This document shows positions 14,649 through 23,890 of a stretch of 31,212 nt of DNA, in pieces. The notes beneath the pieces are model-generated. The model ran no database searches. It was given only the letters and a program-made list of their open reading frames with translations, and was not told the origin of the DNA. Source of the stretch: JALORV01 sp035255845 (lineage in GTDB: Bacteria; Pseudomonadota; Gammaproteobacteria; Burkholderiales; Burkholderiaceae_F); NCBI GenBank assembly GCA_035255845.1, contig DATEZE010000075.1, positions 1 to 31,212 on the forward strand, read 5' to 3'. How positions within the stretch are numbered: position 1 is the stretch's first letter; each line of letters opens with the position of its first letter. The translations under genes were made by a program, and so were the position numbers.

Positions 14649-15983
14649 TCAGGCGACAAAGGGATTGCGGCCCGAGCGGAATTCGACACGCAACGGCGTG
14701 CCGTCCAGCTCGAATGCGGCCCTGAATTGGCCTTCCAGGTAGCGTCGATACGTTTCCGGCACCTGATTCAGCGAATTGCCGTGGATCACGATGATCGGCG
14801 GATTCATGCCGCCCTGATGGGCATATCGCAGTTTTGGGCGCGACGTTCCGCCGCGAGGCGGCAGTTGCCGCGCGACCGCCGCCTGCAGGGTCCGCGTCAG
14901 CCGCGGGGTCGGCAGCTTGGCAAAGGCAGCCGCGTGCGCTTCGGACACCGAACGCATCACCGCAGACAGTCCGGTTCGTTTCAGTGCGGAAATGGTGTGC
15001 ACGCGCGCCCAGCGCAGGAAGTGCAACTTGCGGTCGATTTCCCGCCGTATGCGATCACGTTGGTAGTCGTCGAGCCCGTCCCACTTGTTGACCGCAATCA
15101 CCAGTGCGCGACCGCTTTCGAGCACATAGCCGGCGATATGTGCATCCTGGTCGGCAACCTCCGAGCTGGCGTCCAGCAACAACACCACCACGTTGGCATC
15201 GGCAATCGCCTGCAGCGTCTTTACGACCGAGAATTTCTCAACTGTCTCAAACACCCTGCCGCGCCGGCGCAATCCTGCGGTGTCGATCAGTGTGTATTGA
15301 CGGCCGTCGTATTCGAATTCCACCTCGATCGCGTCGCGCGTCGTGCCGGGCTCGTCGTAGGCAATCAGGCGCTCCTCGCCCAGCAGCGCATTGATCAGCG
15401 TCGACTTGCCAACGTTCGGACGGCCAACGACGGCGACGCGCACCCGCCGCGAGCCCTCTGCCGCCTCGGCGGTCGTGTCGGGTTGAGGCTGTTCGGCAAA
15501 CGGGGCAAGCGCGAGATCGATGACGTCGCGCACACCATCGCCATGCGCTGCCGAGATCGGATGCGGTTCACCGAGTCCGAGTTCATGAAACTCCGCGGTC
15601 GCCTCGTGCGACAGGCCTTCTGCCTTGTTGACCGCCAGCACTACGGGACGGCTTGTAACGCGCAGGCGCTCGGCAATGCGGTGGTCCTGCGCGGTCAGGC
15701 CCTCGCGTGCATCGAGCACGAACAGCACCGCATCGCTCTCGGCAATCGCCTGCTCGGCCTGCGCCGCCATCGCACGCGTAACTCCTTGCGCATTCAGCGG
15801 CTCGAAACCACCGGTGTCGATGACGATGTAGTCGCACGGGCCGATCTTGCCGTCGCCGTAGTGGCGATCGCGCGTCAGCCCCGGGAAGTCTGCGACGAGC
15901 GCGGCGCGCGAACGCGTCAGACGATTGAATAGCGTCGACTTGCCGACGTTCGGACGACCGACAAGGGCAATGACCGGCTTCAT
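14649..15983 (-). CDS. der: Ribosome biogenesis GTPase Der (EngA)
   Basis: Essential tandem GTPase for 50S subunit maturation. G domain 1 has GRPNVGKST (9-17), DTGG (56-59) and NKAE (119-122); G domain 2 has GRPNVGKST (187-195), DTAG (234-237) and NKWD. The C-terminal KH-like domain (about 350-444) ends with PETYRRYLEGQFRAAFELDGTPLRVEFR. The 444 residues match the family. The gene begins 16 bases after bamB, the conserved bamB-der pair. Confidence 0.97.
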   Translation of the reverse strand: MKPVIALVGRPNVGKSTLFNRLTRSRAALVADFPGLTRDRHYGDGKIGPCDYIVIDTGGFEPLNAQGVTRAMAAQAEQAIAESDAVLFVLDAREGLTAQDHRIAERLRVTSRPVVLAVNKAEGLSHEATAEFHELGLGEPHPISAAHGDGVRDVIDLALAPFAEQPQPDTTAEAAEGSRRVRVAVVGRPNVGKSTLINALLGEERLIAYDEPGTTRDAIEVEFEYDGRQYTLIDTAGLRRRGRVFETVEKFSVVKTLQAIADANVVVLLLDASSEVADQDAHIAGYVLESGRALVIAVNKWDGLDDYQRDRIRREIDRKLHFLRWARVHTISALKRTGLSAVMRSVSEAHAAAFAKLPTPRLTRTLQAAVARQLPPRGGTSRPKLRYAHQGGMNPPIIVIHGNSLNQVPETYRRYLEGQFRAAFELDGTPLRVEFRSGRNPFVA

Positions 15984-15999
15984 CCGCTGCTCGACCGGC

Positions 16000-17190
16000 C
16001 TACTCGACCGTCACAAGGGCAACGGTTCCATCCTGGGTCTGGACGATTGCACCGCCGCCGAACGCTTGCGGCGTCGCGTTGATTTCACTGCCCAGCGGAA
16101 CCCGTGCCAGGAAGCCACCATCCTCGGGCGACAGGAAATGCAGGTAACCGGCGTAGTCGCCGACGAGGACCGCACGCCGCAGAGCGAGCGGCGTCGTCAG
16201 GTCGCGATTCAGCAACTTTTCCTGGCGCCAGGCATTCGCTCCGGTCGAGTTGGCGAAGGCCGCGACGTGTGACTTCGCATCGACTCCGTAAACACGGCTC
16301 GTATCGGCGCCGAGGCCGGCGCCGGCCGAGAATTCGCGGGCCCAGCGAAGATTGCCGTTGCCCACCTCGAAGCAGGCGATGCGGCCCTGGTATGCGGCTG
16401 CGCAGACTTCGCCGCCGATGACCCGTGGCGCGCCCAGCACGTCGACCAACCGCTCGACCTCGGTGGCTCCGCGCGGCTCGGCGACCGGCGCGTCCCAGCG
16501 CACGGTGCCGTTGGCGACTGCCAGCATCACCAGCCGGCCGCTGGGGTAGCCGACCGCGACGAAATCGCCGGCAAAGGACATTTCGCTCGGCGCGCTCAGC
16601 GTCAGCGGCGGCACGGTGCGCTGGTAGTTCCAGCGCCGCCGGCCACTGGTGGCCTCGAACGCCGAAACGCTGTAATCGGAACCGCGGACGACCACGAGGC
16701 CTCGCCCAACCAGCGGCGGCGACTGGATCGCGGCTCCGACCTGCGCGCGCCAGAGTTCCTTGCCATCGGCGCCGAGCGCGATCACGTCGCCGCGCGGGCT
16801 TCCAACGGCAACGACGAAGCCGTCACTGCCGACCGCGCCGGTGATCGGCGTGTTCGTATCAACGCGCCAGATGATTTCGCCGGTCGGGCCGATGCGCACG
16901 ACAGTGCCGTTGCCGGCCGCCGCATAGATCGCATTCTCCAGCACGGCCGGCTGCAGCACCGCCCGCCGCGCCGACCCGACGCTTGTACGCCAGGCGACGC
17001 GCGGCGTGAGCGAGGGAGCGAACTCGACCAGCGGCGCCGGCTCCGCCGACTTGCTGGATGAGCCTCCAAGCCAGGACGGCATCCACGACGGCAGCGACCC
17101 GCAGCCGCCGAGCAACGCCGCCATGCCCAGCATTGCAAGCAGCGCACGCATTCGAATGATGCGCATGAAGACTCGCGCAGACACGGTCAC
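16000..17190 (-). CDS. bamB: Outer-membrane assembly lipoprotein BamB
   Basis: Lipoprotein of the BAM complex that inserts beta-barrel proteins into the outer membrane. A signal peptide ends in the lipobox LGGC with Cys30. The mature protein is an eight-bladed beta-propeller of PQQ/WD-like repeats (for example GEIIWRVDTNTPITGAV, GKELWRAQVGAAIQSPPLV, GNLRWAREFSAGAG). The GTG start overlaps the yfgM stop as GTGA; an ATG at 17164-17166 is an alternative that would shorten the signal peptide by eight residues. Position between yfgM and der is standard. Confidence 0.94.
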   Translation of the reverse strand: MTVSARVFMRIIRMRALLAMLGMAALLGGCGSLPSWMPSWLGGSSSKSAEPAPLVEFAPSLTPRVAWRTSVGSARRAVLQPAVLENAIYAAAGNGTVVRIGPTGEIIWRVDTNTPITGAVGSDGFVVAVGSPRGDVIALGADGKELWRAQVGAAIQSPPLVGRGLVVVRGSDYSVSAFEATSGRRRWNYQRTVPPLTLSAPSEMSFAGDFVAVGYPSGRLVMLAVANGTVRWDAPVAEPRGATEVERLVDVLGAPRVIGGEVCAAAYQGRIACFEVGNGNLRWAREFSAGAGLGADTSRVYGVDAKSHVAAFANSTGANAWRQEKLLNRDLTTPLALRRAVLVGDYAGYLHFLSPEDGGFLARVPLGSEINATPQAFGGGAIVQTQDGTVALVTVE

Positions 17191-17825
17191 GAGACGGTGG
17201 CCGGCAGTGCGTCGAGCTTGAGCTGGATGATCGCGCGCAGCGGGTGCTGCGGCTCCGCTTTGGCCAGTGCGTCCTTGTAGGCCGCGCGCGCCTCATCGGG
17301 TTTGTTTTGGGCGACCAGCACGTCGCCGCGGCGATCGAGCACTGTCGGCAAATACCCGGCCGGCACTTCAAAATTGAGCGCCTGCAGCGCCTCGTCGTAC
17401 TTCTTCTGGTCGAGCAGCACACCGGCCAGCCGCACGCGCGCGATCATCGAGAGCTCATCGTGGCCCGACTTGTCGATGACCCAGCGCAATTGCTCTGCAG
17501 CCTTCGGCAGATCACCGACGTCAGCATTGACTTTGGCGGCCTGCAGCGCCGCGATCGATGCATAGATCGTGCTGCCGTAGTGCTCCTGGATCGACGCCGC
17601 GAGTGTCTGCACCTTCGCCGCGTCGCGCGACTCAATCGCCTGCTCCAACTGGCCGTAGACACCGGCAGCCGTCTTTGCTTGCTCGCGCTCGTACCAGCGC
17701 CAGCCGTTGTACGCGGCAAAACCAAGCAGCACTACGGTGACCGCGCTCAGTATCGGATTGCCATACTTCTGCCACCAGGCCTTGAGTTGTGCGAGTTGTT
17801 CCTGCTCTTCGAGGTCGTAAGCCAT
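17187..17825 (-). CDS. yfgM: YfgM-family ancillary SecYEG translocon subunit
   Basis: Inner-membrane protein with one helix (about 24-41, GNPILSAVTVVLLGFAAYNG) and a periplasmic TPR-like domain. In E. coli, YfgM works with PpiD at the Sec translocon and hands over secreted proteins to periplasmic chaperones. The family N-terminus EQEQLAQLKAWWQKYGN is clear. Helical repeats (AAEQLRWVIDKSG, YDEALQALNFEVPAG, DEARAAYKDALAKA) fill the rest of the 212 residues. It is flanked by hisS (6-base gap) and bamB (4-base overlap). Confidence 0.92.
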   Translation of the reverse strand: MAYDLEEQEQLAQLKAWWQKYGNPILSAVTVVLLGFAAYNGWRWYEREQAKTAAGVYGQLEQAIESRDAAKVQTLAASIQEHYGSTIYASIAALQAAKVNADVGDLPKAAEQLRWVIDKSGHDELSMIARVRLAGVLLDQKKYDEALQALNFEVPAGYLPTVLDRRGDVLVAQNKPDEARAAYKDALAKAEPQHPLRAIIQLKLDALPATVS

Positions 17826-17831
17826 GATTTC

Positions 17832-19142
17832 CTACTGGTTGTCGTTCGTGCTCAGCGCTTCGACGAGTGCGTCCGCAATCCGGTCGAGCGGCACGATACG
17901 CTGCTCGGCAAAGGCCGCGCTGGCGCCGGCGCGCAGCGCCTTCACTGCGGCCGAGTCGCGGGCAGCCTCTTCCTCGCCGACGATGACCGCATACTCGGCG
18001 CCGCTGGCGTCGGCCTTCTTCATCTGCGATTTCAGGCTCGCCTCGCCGGCGTTCAGGATCACGTCCAGCCCGGCATCGCGCAGTTGTTCGGCGAGGAGAA
18101 ACGCGCGCGTTCGCGTGGATCCGCCCTGGTGCAGCACGTAGACATCGGTCATAGGGTTGACGTCTACCGATTCGGTCTCTCGCAGCAGTTCGATTACCCG
18201 CTCGATTCCCAGGCCGAAGCCGATGCCTGGCGTGGGCTTTCCGCCCATGCGTTCGATCAGCGGGTCGTAGCGACCACCGCCGCAGAGCGTGCCCTGGGCG
18301 CCGAGCGCATCGGTGATCCACTCGAACACCGTCAGGCTGTAGTAGTCAAGGCCGCGCACCATGCGGGGATTGACTGTGAATTCGATGTCCGCTGCCCGTA
18401 ACAACGCCTGCAGGCCTTCGAAGTGCGCGCGTGACGCCTCGCCGAGGTAGTCGGTGATACGCGGGGCACTAGTGATGATGTCAGCCAGCGCCGGGTTCTT
18501 GCTGTCGAGGATGCGCAGCGGATTGGTATGCAGCCTGCGCTTTGCGTCTGTATCCAACGCCTGCTCGTGCTTCGAGAAATAGCCGATCAGATCCGCGCGG
18601 TGGCGCGCACGCTCTTCGGTCTGGCCGAGGCAGTTGATCTCGAGCCGCACGCGGCCGACGCGATCGATGCCGAGGATCCGCCACAGCCGCGCAAGCATCA
18701 CGATCAGCTCGGCATCGATATCCGGGCCGGCAAAGCCGATCGCCTCGACATTGACCTGATGGAACTGGCGATAGCGGCCGCGCTGCGGGCGCTCGTGGCG
18801 GAACACCGGACCCATCGACCAGAGTCGTCGCGGCGCGTCGTAGGTGAGATTGTGCTCAACGACCGCGCGGATCACCCCGGCCGTGAATTCGGGGCGCAGC
18901 GTAAGGTGCTCGCCGTTGAGCTTGTCCTCGAAGGAATACATCTCCTTTTCGACGATGTCGGTGACCTCGCCGATGCCCCTGACAAAGAGCTCGGTGTACT
19001 CGACGATCGGCGTGCGGATCTGCTGGTAGCCGTAGCTGCGCAGCCAGTCTGTGACGCGCGCCTCGAACCACTCCCACAGCGGCGCGTCCGCGGGCAACAT
19101 GTCGTTCATGCCGCGTACCGCGGCGAGCTTCCGTGTGGCCAT
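17832..19142 (-). CDS. hisS: Histidyl-tRNA synthetase
   Basis: Class IIa synthetase that charges tRNA-His. Visible motifs: RGMNDMLP (10-17), TLRPE (81-85), motif 2 FRHERPQRGRYRQFHQ (114-129), the histidine-binding block RGLDYYSLTVFEW, GGGRYDPLIERMGG, and motif 3 GIGFGLGIERV. The C-terminal anticodon-binding domain runs from about 335 to 436. The length matches HisRS and exceeds the HisZ paralogue at 9508. It begins five bases after ispG. Confidence 0.97.
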   Translation of the reverse strand: MATRKLAAVRGMNDMLPADAPLWEWFEARVTDWLRSYGYQQIRTPIVEYTELFVRGIGEVTDIVEKEMYSFEDKLNGEHLTLRPEFTAGVIRAVVEHNLTYDAPRRLWSMGPVFRHERPQRGRYRQFHQVNVEAIGFAGPDIDAELIVMLARLWRILGIDRVGRVRLEINCLGQTEERARHRADLIGYFSKHEQALDTDAKRRLHTNPLRILDSKNPALADIITSAPRITDYLGEASRAHFEGLQALLRAADIEFTVNPRMVRGLDYYSLTVFEWITDALGAQGTLCGGGRYDPLIERMGGKPTPGIGFGLGIERVIELLRETESVDVNPMTDVYVLHQGGSTRTRAFLLAEQLRDAGLDVILNAGEASLKSQMKKADASGAEYAVIVGEEEAARDSAAVKALRAGASAAFAEQRIVPLDRIADALVEALSTNDNQ

Positions 19143-19147
19143 GGGAC

Positions 19148-20428
19148 TCAGGCGGGAATGCGCGTGTACTTGCGCCGGACGTAGTCCTCGACGATGGCCT
19201 GGAACTCCTCGGCGATACGCTCACCCTTCAGCGTCACCGTGCGTTCGCCATCGACGAACACCGGTGCGACCGGGGCTTCACCGGATCCTGGCAGGCTGAT
19301 GCCGATGTTCGCGTGCTTGCTCTCACCCGGGCCATTGACGACGCAACCCATGACCGCAACGCTCATCGTCTCGACGCCCGGATACTGATCGCGCCAGGCG
19401 GGCATCTGCTCGCGAAGATACTGCTGGATCCGATCGGCCAGTAACTGGAAAAATGTGCTGGTCGTGCGCCCGCATCCGGGACAGGCAATGACCTGCGGAG
19501 TGAATGCGCGCAGGCCAAGCATCTGCAGGATCTGCTGCGCGACCTCCACTTCCTTCGTGCGCGCCTCGCCCGGCGCGGGTGTCAGCGAGACGCGGATCGT
19601 GTCACCGATGCCCTCCTGCAGCAGCACTGCAAGCGCGGCGGTCGAGGCAACGATGCCCTTGCTGCCCATACCAGCTTCGGTCAGTCCGAGATGCAGCGGG
19701 TAATCGGAACGCTGCGACAGCTCCCGGTACACGGCGATGAGATCCTGCACTCCGCTCACCTTGGCCGAAAGGCAGATGCGGTTGCCCGGCAGTCCGAGTT
19801 GCTCCGCGCGTTCGGCGCTCTCCAGCGCCGAACGCACGAGCGCCTCGCGCAGTACGGCAACCGAGTCCCACGGCTGACTGCGCGTCGCGTTCTCATCCAT
19901 CATGCGCGCAAGCAGTTCCTGGTCGAGCGACCCCCAGTTCACACCGATGCGCACCGGCTTGTCGTAGTGGCAAGCCACTTCGATCATCTGTGCGAAGTTG
20001 TCCTCGCGCCGCGCGCCCCTGCCGACGTTGCCCGGATTGATCCGGTACTTTGACAACGCTTCGGCGCACTGCGGATACTGCGTCAGCAGGCGATGGCCGT
20101 TGTAGTGGAAGTCGCCGATCAGCGGCACGGCGATGCCCATCTTGTCGAGCTGCGCTCGGATCGCGGCCACCGAGGCAGCAGCCTCCGGCGAATTGACCGT
20201 GATGCGGACCGCCTCGGATCCCACCTGCGCAAGTTCCTTCACCTGGATCGCGGTCGCGATCGCGTCGGCGCTGTCGGTGTTGGTCATCGACTGCACCATC
20301 ACCGGAGCGTCGCCGCCGAGGCGCACCACGGTTTCGCCCCATCGCACCTCGACCTGCCGGGTCGAGCGTCGGCGCGCGGTCCGTGCAGGAGCCTCGATGC
20401 AGCCGAGCGGTTCGACGGGCTGGTTCAT
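19148..20428 (-). CDS. ispG: 4-hydroxy-3-methylbut-2-enyl-diphosphate synthase IspG
   Basis: Iron-sulfur enzyme of the MEP isoprenoid pathway, converting MEcPP to HMBPP. The TIM-barrel part holds VMVQSMTNTDS (43-53), LIGDFHYNGH (103-112) and YRINPGNVGRG (128-138). The C-terminal part holds the cluster ligands C316 and C319 (ACPGCGRTT) and C362 (MGCVVNGPGES, with E369). The 426 residues fit the proteobacterial form. It follows rodZ by seven bases. Confidence 0.97.
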   Translation of the reverse strand: MNQPVEPLGCIEAPARTARRRSTRQVEVRWGETVVRLGGDAPVMVQSMTNTDSADAIATAIQVKELAQVGSEAVRITVNSPEAAASVAAIRAQLDKMGIAVPLIGDFHYNGHRLLTQYPQCAEALSKYRINPGNVGRGARREDNFAQMIEVACHYDKPVRIGVNWGSLDQELLARMMDENATRSQPWDSVAVLREALVRSALESAERAEQLGLPGNRICLSAKVSGVQDLIAVYRELSQRSDYPLHLGLTEAGMGSKGIVASTAALAVLLQEGIGDTIRVSLTPAPGEARTKEVEVAQQILQMLGLRAFTPQVIACPGCGRTTSTFFQLLADRIQQYLREQMPAWRDQYPGVETMSVAVMGCVVNGPGESKHANIGISLPGSGEAPVAPVFVDGERTVTLKGERIAEEFQAIVEDYVRRKYTRIPA

Positions 20429-20435
20429 CGCAGTA

Positions 20436-21314
20436 TCAGTTGATCGTGAACCGAGCGACGTTCTGCCGGGTGTACGGTGCCAGATCGTAGGCCTCGCCGC
20501 GAACCTCGACCGTGGCCTTGTTAGCGTCGCCGATCACGACATAGAACGGCGGCGTCCCCTCGATCACATACTCGGACCCGCCCTGGTTGTGTTGCGAATG
20601 CAGGACCTTGCCTTCCGCGTCCTTGACCTCCGCCCACGACGGTCCGTTGAAGTGCAGCTTCAGCAGCGGCGACGGTGGCAGCGGCTCGATCTGCGGCTCG
20701 TTGCCCGGTGCCGGCGAAGGAACCGATGCCTCAGCCGGTGCAGCAACTGCCGGCACGGCGCTCGCAACCGTCGCTGTCACGGGCGCAGCAACGGGTGCGG
20801 CAGGGGGCACACTGGCACGCGTCGGTGCCGGTGGAATCGCCGTCGCTCCCACGGACGTGCGTTCCCGCGTTGCATACCATCCCAGAGCGCCAAGCACGAT
20901 CAGCAGCAGCACCGCGCCGAGGATCACAAAGCGCCGTGATGACTGTTCGCGCGCGGCCTCGCGCACCGGCGAATAGTCGCGATGTTGTGCGATGCCGTCG
21001 ACTACGGATGTCGTAGCCGGCACCAGCTTAGTCGCGAGGTCCTCGAGCAAGGGTGCCGGATCAATGTTCAGCAGTCGTGAGTAGCTGCGGATGAAACCCC
21101 GCACATAGGCCAATTCAGGCAGCGCGTCCAACGACTCCTGCTCAATTGCGCGCACCTGGTTCAGATGCAGCCGCAACCGCGCCGCGACGTCGGTGACCGT
21201 CAGCCCCGCGCGCTCGCGTTCCCACCTCAGTCGCGCGCCGAACGAAATCGGCGCGGGCTCTGGTGCGGGCGTGTCGGGCGTCACAGGGTCCATCGTTTCA
21301 GCGTCCTCACTCAT
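20436..21314 (-). CDS. rodZ: RodZ-like cytoskeletal membrane protein
   Basis: Bitopic protein linking MreB filaments to the cell-wall machinery. An N-terminal helix-turn-helix (about 24-90, FGARLRWERERAGLTVTDVA and YVRGFIRSYSRLLNIDP) is followed by a basic stretch, a transmembrane helix (about 129-147), a Pro/Ala-rich periplasmic linker (about 155-212) and a DUF4115 beta domain ending EAYDLAPYTRQNVARFTI. The 292 residues are usual. Its ATG overlaps the pilF stop by eight bases. Confidence 0.93.
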   Translation of the reverse strand: MSEDAETMDPVTPDTPAPEPAPISFGARLRWERERAGLTVTDVAARLRLHLNQVRAIEQESLDALPELAYVRGFIRSYSRLLNIDPAPLLEDLATKLVPATTSVVDGIAQHRDYSPVREAAREQSSRRFVILGAVLLLIVLGALGWYATRERTSVGATAIPPAPTRASVPPAAPVAAPVTATVASAVPAVAAPAEASVPSPAPGNEPQIEPLPPSPLLKLHFNGPSWAEVKDAEGKVLHSQHNQGGSEYVIEGTPPFYVVIGDANKATVEVRGEAYDLAPYTRQNVARFTIN

Positions 21315-22128
21315 CGAACGCTCCGCGTGTCAGCAGGGCAGTTTCTTTGGATGACGGAAAGCGCGTACGCAGCTCGGACGCCAGGCGGCTCTCCGTACGT
21401 AGATCTCCCTGCGCGCGTGCCACCCGCAGACCGAGCCACAGCGTTTCGGCCGAAGCATCCGTAGATTTCGCGAGCAGCCCGTAGTAGAACGCCGCCTTGT
21501 CGGTCTGTCCGGTCGCGAGATACACCCGGGCTAGCTCGTACTTGGCGGTCGCGTTGCCGGCATCCAGTTCGAAGGAGCGACGCAGAAAGGGTTCCGCGGC
21601 CGGGTAGTCCTTGATCCGCATCAGGCACACGCCGGCGCTCAAGCTCGCGCGCGCGGGCGTTGCATATAGCGGATCGCGCAGGGCTCGCTGGAAATAGCCA
21701 ATTGCCTCGCGCTCACGGCCCGTCTGGCACAGGAACCAGCCGTAGTTGTTGCTGAGGTCGGGATTGTTGCCGTCCAGCTGCAGCGCGCGCTGGAAGTTTT
21801 CCTCTGCGGCACGGCGATCGTCGAGATCCATGTAGATCAGACCGAGGAGCCCGTAGGCATCCGCTAGGGTCGGATCGACCTGCACCGCGCGCTTCGCCTC
21901 TTCGAGTGCAACCCCCATCTGCCCATTGCGGTAGTAGCCGGCCGCCAGTTCGACACGCGCACGGCCACGGCTGGCCGACGTCGCGGAATCAGACTTCTGT
22001 GTCGTCGACACGACCTCGCCGCTGCTGCGGGTCGTCGTCGTCGTGCAGGCCCCGAGCGCCAGCGCACATGCGAGGACTCCGATCCGTGCCAAAGTGCTGT
22101 CGCGCCAGCGTCCGCCGTGGGCCTGCAT
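21307..22128 (-). CDS. pilF: Type IV pilus biogenesis lipoprotein PilF/PilW (TPR)
   Basis: Pilotin-like TPR lipoprotein that helps the PilQ secretin reach and assemble in the outer membrane. A signal peptide ends with the lipobox LGAC at Cys28, followed by TTTTT. Several tetratricopeptide repeats follow: YYRNGQMGVALEEAKRAVQVDP, then LGLIYMDLDDRRAAEENFQRAL, NYGWFLCQTGREREAIGYF and others. I chose the ATG one base after the rlmN stop (273 residues); the longer open frame would overlap rlmN by about 150 bases. Position next to rlmN and rodZ is conserved. Other pil genes are not in this window. Confidence 0.9.
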   Translation of the reverse strand: MQAHGGRWRDSTLARIGVLACALALGACTTTTTRSSGEVVSTTQKSDSATSASRGRARVELAAGYYRNGQMGVALEEAKRAVQVDPTLADAYGLLGLIYMDLDDRRAAEENFQRALQLDGNNPDLSNNYGWFLCQTGREREAIGYFQRALRDPLYATPARASLSAGVCLMRIKDYPAAEPFLRRSFELDAGNATAKYELARVYLATGQTDKAAFYYGLLAKSTDASAETLWLGLRVARAQGDLRTESRLASELRTRFPSSKETALLTRGAFDE

Positions 22129-22129
22129 G

Positions 22130-23248
22130 CTATCGAACCTCTGCGATCGGGATAATTGAAGCGCTCGAATCGGCGCGCAACGCGCGGCGCGTGCGGTCCT
22201 GGACTTCACCAGCGAGTTGCCCGCAGGCGGCGTCGATATCGTCGCCACGGGTGCGACGAACCGTCGTGACGATTCCGGCATCGCCGAGCCGCTGCGCGAA
22301 CGCGCGGATGCGCGGCTCCGGCGAACGCTTCAGCGACGATCCCGGAAACGGGTTGAACGGAATCAGGTTGAACTTGCACGGGACGTCGCGAACCAGCGCG
22401 ATCAGCTCGTCCGCAAGCTCAGGTGCATCATTGATCCGGTCGAGCATCACGTATTCGAAAGTGATGAAGTCGCGCGGCGCGACGCGCAGGTATCGGCGGC
22501 ACGCAGCGAGCAGGGCACGCAACGGATACTTGCGGTTGAGTGGCACCAGTTTGTCGCGCAGAGCATCGTTAGGCGCGTGCAACGACACCGCGAGCGCGAC
22601 GGGACAATCGGCCGCCAGCCGATCGATCTGCGGCACCATCCCGGAGGTCGACACCGTTACGCGGCGGCGCGAAAGCCCATAGGCGTGATCGTCGAGCATC
22701 AACCGCAGCGCTGGTACCAGCGCCTCATAGTTCTGCAGCGGCTCGCCCATGCCCATCATTACGACGTTGCTGATGACGCGCTCGTCGCCCGCGACTGGCG
22801 AGGAACGCCGTAGCGCATGCTCGGCCCACCACAGCTGCCCGACGATTTCGGCCGTCGACAGATTGCGGTTGAAGCCCTGCGCACCGGTCGAGCAGAACGA
22901 GCAGTTGACGGCGCAACCCGCCTGCGAAGAAACGCACAACGTGCCGCGTCCTTCTTCCGGGATAAACACCGATTCGATCGCATTGCCCGCGCCGACATCG
23001 AGCAGCCACTTGCGCGTGCCGTCGCCTGAGACAGAGTCGCGCACCACCGGCGGCGCGGCCACGTGGGCGTGCTCTGCGAGCTTCGTCCGGAGCGACTTCG
23101 CCAGGTCGGTCATGGCTTCGAAGTCGGATGCGCCGCGCTGATGCACCCAATGCGCCAGCTGCCGCGCCCGGAATGGCTTCTCGTCGATCGACGCGATATA
23201 GGCCGTCAGCGCGTCGACGTCGAGACCGAGAAGATTGGTGCGTTCCAT
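22130..23248 (-). CDS. rlmN: Dual-specificity rRNA/tRNA adenine-C2 methyltransferase RlmN
   Basis: Radical-SAM enzyme that makes 2-methyladenosine at A2503 of 23S rRNA and A37 of some tRNAs. The cluster motif CxxxCxxC is C112, C116 and C119 (GCAVNCSFCSTG). The acceptor cysteine near the C-terminus is C342 (DIDAACGQLAG). Also seen: MMGMGEPLQNYEAL, VTVSTSGMVPQI, LAVSLHAPND and FNLIPFNPFPG. The 372 residues match. The gene is 23 bases after ndk. Confidence 0.97.
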   Translation of the reverse strand: MERTNLLGLDVDALTAYIASIDEKPFRARQLAHWVHQRGASDFEAMTDLAKSLRTKLAEHAHVAAPPVVRDSVSGDGTRKWLLDVGAGNAIESVFIPEEGRGTLCVSSQAGCAVNCSFCSTGAQGFNRNLSTAEIVGQLWWAEHALRRSSPVAGDERVISNVVMMGMGEPLQNYEALVPALRLMLDDHAYGLSRRRVTVSTSGMVPQIDRLAADCPVALAVSLHAPNDALRDKLVPLNRKYPLRALLAACRRYLRVAPRDFITFEYVMLDRINDAPELADELIALVRDVPCKFNLIPFNPFPGSSLKRSPEPRIRAFAQRLGDAGIVTTVRRTRGDDIDAACGQLAGEVQDRTRRALRADSSASIIPIAEVR

Positions 23249-23271
23249 CGTAGCGGCGGTGCGCCTGCGTC

Positions 23272-23697
23272 TCAGCGCGGGTAGACCGCCATCTGCGGGA
23301 AGAAGTAGGCGATTTCGACACGCGCAGTGTCGGCACCGTCGGAGCCATGCACCGCATTCGCGTCGATGCTCGCGGCGAAGTCGGCGCGAATCGTGCCGGC
23401 AGCCGCCTTTTTAGGGTCGGTCGCCCCCATGAGCTCGCGGTTCTTCGCGATCGCGTTATCACCCTCGAGCACCTGGATCATCACCGGACCCGACACCATG
23501 AAGTCCACCAGGTCCTTGAAGAACGGCCGCTCGCGATGCACGGCGTAGAAGCCCTCTGCTTCGCTGCGCGACAGCCACGCCATGCGAGCGGCGACGATCT
23601 TCATTCCGTTCGTTTCGAAGCGTGAATAGATTTTTCCGATCACATTCTTGGCAACTGCGTCGGGTTTGATGATCGACAGGGTGCGTTCCACCGCCAT
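23272..23697 (-). CDS. ndk: Nucleoside diphosphate kinase
   Basis: Equalises the NTP and dNTP pools by ping-pong phosphate transfer. The active-site histidine is H117 in NAVHGSD (114-120). The N-terminus RTLSIIKPDAVAKNVIG and the block FYAVHRERPFFKDLVDFMVSGP are typical. At 141 residues the length is exact. An AAGGAAAAGG lies shortly before the ATG, and an extended -10 promoter lies about 140 bases upstream, so ndk likely starts a long transcript. Confidence 0.98.
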   Translation of the reverse strand: MAVERTLSIIKPDAVAKNVIGKIYSRFETNGMKIVAARMAWLSRSEAEGFYAVHRERPFFKDLVDFMVSGPVMIQVLEGDNAIAKNRELMGATDPKKAAAGTIRADFAASIDANAVHGSDGADTARVEIAYFFPQMAVYPR

Positions 23698-23837
23698 GAC
23701 TTCAGCCTTTTCCTTCTTGCCTGGGACACATTGGGTCGTGCAGCCGCACCGCGGGCGCGGCGCTTGGGTGACCGAACCGTAACCGAATCAAAAACCTCGA
23801 CAAATGAATCACTTGCAGCAGCCGAGATCAGCCGAAA

Positions 23838-23846
23838 ATTCTATCA
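23838..23846 (-). promoter_or_regulatory. Extended -10 promoter for ndk and the genes after it
   Basis: On the minus strand TGATAGAAT gives an extended -10 (TG-A-TAGAAT) in the 193-base gap between rlmD and ndk. No strong -35 is seen, as is usual for this class; TTTCGC lies 15 bases upstream. An AT-rich stretch follows. The leader to ndk is about 130 bases long. Confidence 0.6.
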
Positions 23847-23890
23847 CGCAGCCCTCCAGCGAAAGCCCGGTCGTGCGCCCGGCACGGCGG

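Noticed and set aside
22129..22281. Upstream extension of pilF into rlmN
   Set aside because: The signal peptide and lipobox begin after the ATG at 22128, and the extension is read from the conserved 3' end of rlmN.
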